Source: Hymenobacter rubidus (GTDB lineage: Bacteria; Bacteroidota; Bacteroidia; Cytophagales; Hymenobacteraceae). Taken from it: a stretch of 64,000 nt of DNA. Below the pieces are notes generated by a model. The model did no database searches. It saw only the letters and a list, made by a program, of their open reading frames with translations, and was not told the DNA's origin. This document shows positions 58,339 to 64,000 of this stretch, in pieces; position 1 is the first letter of the stretch; each line of letters opens with the position of its first letter. The translations under genes and the position numbers were made by a program. The DNA is taken from positions 186,001-250,000 of the forward strand of contig NZ_JAERQF010000001.1 of NCBI RefSeq assembly GCF_016734815.1, written 5' to 3'.

Positions 58339-60696
58339 CTACTGCTTCGTAGCTTTCAAGGTTTTCACTTCGCCTGAAGGCAGCGTGAGCTTAATCACAT
58401 ACAGACCTGTTTTCAGGCTGTTCAAGCCGCTTACGGGCACATCAACCAGGCCCGAAGCCAACTCAACGTTGCGTTGGATAATTGTGCGGCCCATCATGTC
58501 GGTAACCAGCAGCTTGCCCGTGCCGGAAGTGGTAGACTGCAAGGACAGGTGCACTTCGTCGGTGGTGCTGAAGGGGTTCGGGAAAGCGACCATGCTGGTG
58601 GAAGCAGAAGCTTTACCTTCGAAGCTAACAGCGACCGGAGCGAAGAAGCTCTCTTTGCCATCCAAGTCAATCTGGTGCAGGCGGTAGTAGCGAATGCCGG
58701 TTTTACCGCTTTCCGTATCGAGGTAGCTGTACGATTGAGCCGTTGCGCTGTTCGGCGTTTTGCTTTGCACCATACCCAAGGTACGGAACTCTTTGCCATC
58801 GGTTGAAACCTGCACTTCGAAGCCTTTGCTGTTTTGCTCCGAAGCCGTCTGCCAGGTAACCAACGCATCAGCGCCCATGCGCTTCGCATCAAACTTGGTC
58901 AGGGTGATAGGCAACGGACGCGTACGGTCGCCCAAGGTAAGGTTGTAAGCCGGATAGCTATCGAGGAAAGCCCGGTCGAAGTAGTTAAGTGTGGTATTCA
59001 CTGTACCGTCACGTGGGGCATAAGGACCCGATAAGTTAAAGGAGAGAAACATTAACAGGTTAGCTTCCTGAATGGTGTTCAACTCATCAGCAGAGTCTAA
59101 ATAACGAAACCGTACGAATGAACCTGTCCCGGCGTAAGTGGAGGTCTCGCTATCATCATCACCCCGAATAGTGAAGACACGCTTGATGCCTACGCCATTT
59201 CCAATGGGCGCCAACTGAGGTTCGCCAACAACCCGAAGGATACCGATTATACCCACTGGCGTGTGATTTGGGGTTAGTTCAAGACCAATATTACCAAATG
59301 TCTGAGTTACGCCGCTGCTCATCCGACGACTAGACCGGAGAACACCTTTCACATATGAGCTATTCGTTTCCGCATAGCCCGCTGCCTGATTAATTAGGCC
59401 ACTGCTACCAAGGTCGATATATGTGTTACCTGTCGTATTGAAAACAGTAACAATTGCATTGTTCACGTTGTCTTCGGAAGCTGACTGTATAATAACTCCA
59501 TTCGCAACGGACGTAGGCCGGAATGACAATGTATTGAGCGGAGCAAGCACGTTGATAACAGACTTCGTACCTGAACCTGCTACAATCACATCTGGCATGT
59601 TTAATTGACCACTGATGAGTTGGTCTGCACCCGCCAAAATCAAGGTAGAGTTTTGAGCAGGGTCGGCTACACCTACGGCACCTGTTGTGGTACCAACCAA
59701 ACCGCCGGCCGGCTGACGTATATTTCCGTATACCGCCAGCGTTGCCAATTGAACAAATAGTTGACCCTTAACGCTATTTGAGCTACCGTTTAGGGTGAGA
59801 TTGTTAACTGAATAGGTATTAATCGGACCTCCTATCGGGCTATCCAACACTGGATAAGCGTAGCGTACGGTTGAAGTAGGTGCATTGATAACGGCGTTGG
59901 AAGTAGCCGTTGGAACACCATTACTCCAGTTTGTAGCATTATTCCAATCTGTACCGGAAGCTGTATTGGTTGTACTAATCCAAGTAGTCGTTCCGCCTGA
60001 TGGCGTTACCAAAGGGGCTTTCACCGTAAAGGTGGCCTGATAGCCTCCTGGATTAGTAGTGCCTAAGTCTTGAACGGTGCCAGGAGTGGTGCCAGTACGA
60101 CCTGTGGTGGTATAAGTAGTTACGAACTTGACCTCTACTACGTAAGTGCCACCGCCCAGAACAGCAGGCTGGTGCAGCAAATCGACACCGGCAGCACTAT
60201 TGGTATAATCCAGAGAAGAACCGGTAGTACTGCCACCCGATGGATTCCGGCTCAACACTATGGGTGAGAAACTGGGGAGGCTAGTAGCTGCAGTTCCAGA
60301 CAGATAAACCCGATAATATACCGTTGACCCGGTAATATTGGTAGAAGTGTTGGCAGTGCCAACATTTGCTTCGGCAGCAGTCAAAATCAAGGTGCTAGCT
60401 CCGGTAGCTTGGTCGAACATACCTGAATTAGGCATTCCGCTACCAAAATCCGCACCTTCTAAAAATGGGTTGTATGGCGGAAGAGCAGCAGGGTCATATA
60501 TACCATCGTAAGTAGTGGATGTGCCAGCTGCACTCGTCGTCGAAGCGCTTATCGTAACATTATCAAAATTGTAATAAGCTTGGCCCATCGCCCGTTGCGA
60601 AGCACCCAGACCAAGGAATATGGCAAATAGCGGAATAAGCGAACTCAGGAAGCTTCGCTGTCGCAATAGCTTTTGTGTAAAGGTTAAAGTTTGCAT
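58339..60696 (-). CDS. Large secreted protein with T9SS type A sorting domain
   Basis: A 785-residue protein. Signal peptide to about residue 39 (ASQRAMGQ). The bulk is Thr/Ser/Gly/Asn-rich beta structure with WNNATNWSNGVP, a motif frequent in Bacteroidota adhesion-like repeats, and VYGNIRQPAGG. Residues about 600-690 resemble a fibronectin-like segment (LPITLTKFDAKRMGADALVTWQTASEQNSKGFEVQVSTDG). The end (TSMVAFPNPFS, LVTDMMGRTI, LKTGLYVIKLTLPSGEVKTLKATKQ) is the type A sorting domain. Probably a surface or matrix protein. A promoter far upstream (61359) points at the gene across 600 bases. Confidence 0.88.
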   Translation of the reverse strand: MQTLTFTQKLLRQRSFLSSLIPLFAIFLGLGASQRAMGQAYYNFDNVTISASTTSAAGTSTTYDGIYDPAALPPYNPFLEGADFGSGMPNSGMFDQATGASTLILTAAEANVGTANTSTNITGSTVYYRVYLSGTAATSLPSFSPIVLSRNPSGGSTTGSSLDYTNSAAGVDLLHQPAVLGGGTYVVEVKFVTTYTTTGRTGTTPGTVQDLGTTNPGGYQATFTVKAPLVTPSGGTTTWISTTNTASGTDWNNATNWSNGVPTATSNAVINAPTSTVRYAYPVLDSPIGGPINTYSVNNLTLNGSSNSVKGQLFVQLATLAVYGNIRQPAGGLVGTTTGAVGVADPAQNSTLILAGADQLISGQLNMPDVIVAGSGTKSVINVLAPLNTLSFRPTSVANGVIIQSASEDNVNNAIVTVFNTTGNTYIDLGSSGLINQAAGYAETNSSYVKGVLRSSRRMSSGVTQTFGNIGLELTPNHTPVGIIGILRVVGEPQLAPIGNGVGIKRVFTIRGDDDSETSTYAGTGSFVRFRYLDSADELNTIQEANLLMFLSFNLSGPYAPRDGTVNTTLNYFDRAFLDSYPAYNLTLGDRTRPLPITLTKFDAKRMGADALVTWQTASEQNSKGFEVQVSTDGKEFRTLGMVQSKTPNSATAQSYSYLDTESGKTGIRYYRLHQIDLDGKESFFAPVAVSFEGKASASTSMVAFPNPFSTTDEVHLSLQSTTSGTGKLLVTDMMGRTIIQRNVELASGLVDVPVSGLNSLKTGLYVIKLTLPSGEVKTLKATKQ

Positions 60697-61129
60697 GGAT
60701 TAAGGGAATTAAATGTAAAAAGGAGGAAGCGCGCAGGGCGCGTATAGCGTGATGAGGCGCATATACGCAGGTCTCAAAAAAAAGTCTATGTGTTGAAAAA
60801 AATTAGAATGGGTGCTGAATTGGCACAAAAAGGGTAAGCTCAGCTGTCAGGAAACCATGAAGCGACATCTTTTATCGAATGATACATTGCCCCTAACTAG
60901 ACGGACGCCAAATTCATTTTTAAGGTTGCTGGTTCCATTTCAGGAAGAAATTTTGTCTCTTCTAATGTCAACCAAATCATTCATACAAGCAATCGAATCT
61001 TATGATGCAATCTCTATGTAGCCCTTGCATTGAGGACAGACTGCGTCCAACCTAGGCCAAGCCAAACCCGTGAAGGGACAGCAAATTGAGGGCTGGGCTA
61101 CTGCACCAGCAAGCAACTGAACGGCAGAG

Positions 61130-61322
61130 AAAAAAGCAGCACCTATAAGCCAAGTGTCGCCTGACGGCGAGGCTTATCATAGGTCATGCCACTTTTTGGC
61201 CGAAGGAAAAGAATTCAATAGGGTTAAATAGGCGAAAGTGCTCAAAAAGCACCAAGCCATGCCATTACCAACGTATTGAATACTTAATTGAAAGTAGAGG
61301 ATGCCAAATAAATCCTTTTAGT
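61130..61322 (-). ncRNA. Candidate small RNA or 5' leader
   Basis: A complete promoter (61359 to 61329) predicts a start near 61322 on the minus strand. About 140-180 bases on, the transcript enters the stem CCTATGATAAGCC/GGCTTATAGG with an inner TCGCC/GGCGA hairpin, and six U follow after five more bases, giving an RNA of about 190 nt. The end signal is imperfect, so a long leader of the T9SS gene is the alternative. It does not match the cores of RNase P, SRP, tmRNA or 6S RNA that I can recall. Confidence 0.35.
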
Positions 61323-61328
61323 CAGATG

Positions 61329-61359
61329 CAAAGGTAAGAGAGTACACTCAGTGTAGCAA
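61329..61359 (-). promoter_or_regulatory. Complete minus-strand promoter
   Basis: On the minus strand TTG (61359-61357), 20 bases, then TACCTTTG (61336-61329). Both elements and spacing match, as for rplM. No start codon of merit follows within 600 bases. Confidence 0.75.
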
Positions 61360-61454
61360 TAGGCACTTCTGAAAGGGAAGGCGTTAGGGAGCGCGGGCAT
61401 ATTTGGTCATTTTCAGTGGCCGTCGGTTTTCTTTGTAGCTCACTCACTCCTTGT

Positions 61455-62126
61455 ATGGAACTCCTCAAGCATTTTTTTGACCTGCTGCTTCACCTCGATA
61501 AGACCTTGGTAGAAGTAGTACATAACTACGGTAATCTTACGTATCTCATCCTGTTTCTTATCATTTTTACCGAAACAGGCGTCATCGTATTTCCTTTTCT
61601 GCCGGGCGATTCGCTTCTGTTTGTGGCTGGCACCCTAGCGGCGCAGCCCAACCCCGACACTGGCCACCCGCTGCTCAACATTGTGCTGCTGATTCCGCTC
61701 TTGATGGGCGCGGCCTTCCTCGGCGACAACCTGAACTATTTGGTAGGTGACTATTTGGGGCCACGCGTGTTCCGGGAAAACTACAAATTTCTGAATCGCA
61801 AGTACCTGGACCAGACGCAGGATTTTTACGCCAAGCACGGTGGCAAAACCATTATCATGGCGCGCTTCGTCCCGATAGTGCGCACGTTTGCGCCATTTGT
61901 GGCGGGGGTGGGCACCATGACCTATCGCTATTTTGCCTCGTTTAGCATTGCGGGCGCTGCGCTGTGGGTGATTTCGCTGACGTTGGCCGGCTACTTCTTC
62001 GGCAACATCGAGTGGGTTCAGAAGAATTTTACACTGGTCATCTACGCCATCATTCTGGTGTCGGTGGTGCCGCCGATGTGGTCGTTCCTGAAAGGCAAGC
62101 TTGGTTCTCCCAAGGCTGGCCAATAG
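61455..62126 (+). CDS. DedA family membrane protein
   Basis: A 223-residue DedA/VTT-domain protein with five or so membrane segments. ETGVIVFPFLPGDSLLFVAGTLA is the re-entrant loop signature, GDNLNYLVGDYLGPRVF and GGKTIIMARFVPIVRTFAPFVAGVGTM follow, with the essential Arg pair in ARFVPIVR. DedA proteins move undecaprenyl phosphate or phospholipids across the inner membrane and help envelope integrity. ATG 61455 is chosen for the normal N-terminus; TTTCTTTG at 61428-61435 may be the promoter. Confidence 0.9.
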   Translation: MELLKHFFDLLLHLDKTLVEVVHNYGNLTYLILFLIIFTETGVIVFPFLPGDSLLFVAGTLAAQPNPDTGHPLLNIVLLIPLLMGAAFLGDNLNYLVGDYLGPRVFRENYKFLNRKYLDQTQDFYAKHGGKTIIMARFVPIVRTFAPFVAGVGTMTYRYFASFSIAGAALWVISLTLAGYFFGNIEWVQKNFTLVIYAIILVSVVPPMWSFLKGKLGSPKAGQ

Positions 62127-62220
62127 CAAGCGGTGAGTAGGCCACGCGGATTGCTTACCTTGACCACTGCACACCCTGCACGCTAGTTGCTCATTGCTAA
62201 TTGCTCAATTTCCCGCTATT

Positions 62221-62964
62221 ATGCGTCATTTTGGACTTGTTGGCCGGAGCCTTAGCCACTCATTCTCGCAGATGTACTTCACGCAGAAGTTCTACTCGCT
62301 CGGCTTGGTCGAGCACGAGTACCAGCTGTTTGAGTTGGCCAGCATTGGCGAGCTTCCTGCTTTACTAGCGGCTCACCCGGCCTTGGTAGGCTTGAACGTG
62401 ACGGTGCCCTACAAAGAAAGCGTGGTGCCTTACCTCGACGAACTGGCACCATCGGCCAGCCGGGTGGGCGCTGTGAACGTGATTGAGTGCCGCCCCGAAG
62501 GCATTTTGCGGGGCCACAACACCGATGTAGTGGGGTTTCGGGAGTCGCTGCGCACTTTTTTTCCGCGGCGGGAGGGGGCACGGGCACTGGTGTTGGGCGC
62601 AGGTGGCGCTGCCAAGGCGGTGGGCGTGGCGCTCCAAGACCTGGATATTCCTTACTGGCAGGTAACGCGCGACTCGCTGGCTGCCGGCCTTACCTACGAC
62701 GAGATAACGCCGCAACTATTGGCGGCACACCACCTGATTATTAATGCTACGCCCGTGGGGACTTACCCTCACAACGATGAATGTCCGCGGCTGCCGTATG
62801 CCGCGCTTACGGACCACCACTACCTCTACGACTTGGTGTACAATCCGGCCGAAACTTTGTTCATGCGCAAGGGTGAAGAGGCTGGCGCACAGACAAAAAA
62901 CGGCTTCGAAATGCTGTGCCTGCAAGCCGAAGCCGCCTGGGATATCTGGCAGAAGCATTTATAG
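62221..62964 (+). CDS. aroE: Shikimate dehydrogenase
   Basis: A 247-residue AroE: SLSHSFSQ (shikimate pocket), NVTVPYKES with catalytic K65, GHNTDVVGF with D102, GAGGAAKAV for NADP, and INATPVGTYP. It reduces dehydroshikimate in the route to aromatic amino acids. The length is at the short end, as usual for Bacteroidota. It stands between dedA-like and sigma factor genes. The frame opens at 62194 but ATG 62221 gives the canonical start. Confidence 0.95.
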   Translation: MRHFGLVGRSLSHSFSQMYFTQKFYSLGLVEHEYQLFELASIGELPALLAAHPALVGLNVTVPYKESVVPYLDELAPSASRVGAVNVIECRPEGILRGHNTDVVGFRESLRTFFPRREGARALVLGAGGAAKAVGVALQDLDIPYWQVTRDSLAAGLTYDEITPQLLAAHHLIINATPVGTYPHNDECPRLPYAALTDHHYLYDLVYNPAETLFMRKGEEAGAQTKNGFEMLCLQAEAAWDIWQKHL

Positions 62965-63150
62965 AGCGCATAAAGCGGCCGCGGTTATTTCTTGCTGCTT
63001 GCAACCTTTTGCGCGAGGTTGGCCTCCACCCATTAGCCGGCTAGCTCCACGCCCGCTTTGCCACCGGATGATGCGCCCCTCTATGCTGCAAAAAATGACC
63101 TTCTCTACCTTGTTTTCCCTAGCCGACGCGGGTTATCGGCCGTCAGTAGC

Positions 63151-63801
63151 ATGAGCGCCGCCACGTGGTTTGCATTTGGCACCGACGACGTGCTGCCCGA
63201 CCAGCCAGCCGCAGCCCCGCGCCTGACGGCCAGCCGCAGCGTGGCCGTGGGGCCGCCCACCGAGGCCGAACTAATTGACGGGTGCCTGCGCGGCCGCCAG
63301 CTCGCCCAAAAGCTGCTATACGACAAGTACGCCGGCAAGATGATGGCCGTGTGCCTGCGCTACGCTCAAACCACCTTCGAGGCCGAAGACGTGTTGCAGG
63401 AAGGCTTCCTGACGGTGTTTCGCACGTTGGCCAGCTTCCGCCGGGAGTGCCCGCTGGAGTTCTGGATTCGTCGTATCATGATTAATGCGGCCCTGCGCCA
63501 GCACCGCCGCAATGCCTCGCTGGTGGCGGTGAGCGACGGCGAATACCCCGAAACCCTTTCCAGCGAAGAATTTACCCTCAGCAACTATAACTTTCAGGAG
63601 CTTCTGGCCATGGTGCAGGAACTGGCACCCCGCTACCGCATGGTGTTCAACCTGTACGCCATTGAAGGCTACACGCACAAAGAAATCGGCGAACTATTGA
63701 ATATAACCGAGGGCACCAGCAAGTCGCAATATTCCCGGGCCCGCGTCATCCTACAAACTAAACTGGAGCGCCTCAGTGCTCCGACACGCCATGTCAGTTA
63801 A
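63151..63801 (+). CDS. ECF-type RNA polymerase sigma factor
   Basis: A 216-residue sigma-70 family protein. Region 2 has YDKYAGKMMAVCLRYAQTTFEAEDVLQEGFLTVFRTLASFR, region 4 ELAPRYRMVFNLYAIEGYTHKEIGELLNITEGTSKSQYSRAR. The N-terminal 50 residues are an extra, Pro/Ala-rich part. The stop overlaps the start of the next frame by 11 bases, the classic sigma/anti-sigma coupling. The signal is not visible. ATG 63151 is selected over a longer open frame. Confidence 0.92.
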   Translation: MSAATWFAFGTDDVLPDQPAAAPRLTASRSVAVGPPTEAELIDGCLRGRQLAQKLLYDKYAGKMMAVCLRYAQTTFEAEDVLQEGFLTVFRTLASFRRECPLEFWIRRIMINAALRQHRRNASLVAVSDGEYPETLSSEEFTLSNYNFQELLAMVQELAPRYRMVFNLYAIEGYTHKEIGELLNITEGTSKSQYSRARVILQTKLERLSAPTRHVS

Positions 63802-64000
63802 TCCTATCGACGATAATTCTACGCCTAAACCCACCGGCAGCCTGGAGGAATTATTCCGCCATCACTTGGGCGAAGAGGCCGCGGTGCCCCCGCACCCCAT
63901 GCTCTGGGACCAGATTGATAATTCGCTGCTGATTAGACAGAACGAAGTATACCGCAAGCGCCTGGTGGCCACGCGGTGGGTGGCGGCAGCGAGCCTGCTG
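63791..64000 (+). CDS. Putative anti-sigma factor, N-terminal part (cut by window edge)
   Basis: Seventy codons open to the right edge, starting at ATG 63791 inside the sigma factor gene's last 11 bases. The peptide begins MSVNPIDDNSTPKPTGSLEELF and continues with an acidic region containing PPHPMLWDQIDNSLL, then basic RKRLVATRWVAAASLL, the likely beginning of a membrane helix. Position, overlap and this cytoplasmic-acidic-then-membrane layout suit an anti-sigma factor that holds the sigma factor at the inner membrane. The rest lies outside the window. Confidence 0.7.
   Translation, partial: MSVNPIDDNSTPKPTGSLEELFRHHLGEEAAVPPHPMLWDQIDNSLLIRQNEVYRKRLVATRWVAAASLL

Larger units (their letters stand above)
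60697..61454. other. 758-bp AT-rich region without a convincing gene
   Basis: Contains a strong minus-strand promoter (61329-61359), a long stem-loop (61141-61184), a short hairpin GTGCTCAAAAAGCAC (61238-61252) and a weak plus-strand promoter for the DedA gene. The 69-codon open frame at 60812 has no coding character. It may hold a leader of the T9SS gene or a small RNA. Confidence 0.6.

Noticed and set aside
60812..61021. 69-codon open frame in the AT-rich gap
   Set aside because: No promoter, no homologous motif, and ordinary for AT-rich non-coding DNA.
61021..61322. RNase P, tmRNA, SRP or 6S RNA gene
   Set aside because: Structured elements are present, but none of the conserved cores I know could be matched on either strand.

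Overview
The window looks like a chromosomal segment of a GC-rich Bacteroidota bacterium, most like Hymenobacter or a close relative in the Cytophagales. The evidence is a SusC/SusD pair, two proteins with type IX secretion C-terminal sorting domains, promoters of the Bacteroidota form (TTG, about 20 nt, TAnnTTTG), near absence of Shine-Dalgarno sites, and families of palindromic intergenic repeats. It is cut at both ends: it opens inside recA and closes inside a putative anti-sigma factor gene. No tRNA, rRNA, CRISPR array, transposase or prophage was seen.

Layout. 1-6.4 kb: recA end, a DUF3108 protein, a membrane protein, a PhoB/PhoR-like two-component pair split by a perfect 36-bp inverted repeat, an RluA-type pseudouridine synthase and a GT-C-like membrane protein. 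6.5-9.3 kb: translation cluster rplM-rpsI-rpsB-tsf. 9.3-16.7 kb: poorly known envelope and hypothetical genes (DUF6624, DUF3089, a low-complexity lipoprotein, lemA plus two TPM-domain genes). 16.8-22.8 kb: a sugar nucleotidyltransferase, then an accessory pair made of an AlbA_2/RecG-like ATPase with a winged helix and a type IIG restriction-modification enzyme whose target-recognition part is strikingly AT-rich. 22.8-35.4 kb: a mixed housekeeping stretch with a prolyl oligopeptidase that appears frameshifted, a luciferase-like oxidoreductase, ahcY, a THUMP-like methyltransferase, an SDR and metK.

35.5-46.6 kb is a pectin utilisation locus on the minus strand: SusC, SusD, GH28 polygalacturonase, a two-domain esterase and a fused CE8 pectinesterase-PL10 pectate lyase. 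The inferred scheme is surface binding and uptake of homogalacturonan oligomers (SusCD), removal of methyl and acetyl groups, and cleavage by lyase and hydrolase. 47-50 kb: the block rpsU-xerC-hpf, then an acyl-CoA dehydrogenase. 50.3-57.3 kb: exopolysaccharide export and control (Wza-like, Wzc-like tyrosine kinase with a Tyr-Gly tail, CpsB-like phosphatase), an epimerase and a TPR protein. 57.4-64 kb: phosphosulfolactate synthase, a large T9SS cargo protein, a 758-bp gap with a strong antisense promoter and a stem-loop, a DedA protein, aroE and an ECF sigma/anti-sigma pair.

The most notable points are the mosaic type IIG enzyme beside the AlbA_2 ATPase, the six-copy palindromic repeat family, the candidate small RNA near 61.2 kb, promoters placed almost on the start codon, the frameshifted peptidase, and the DUF3089 gene remnant. 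All functions are judged by eye from motifs and families; no database search was possible.
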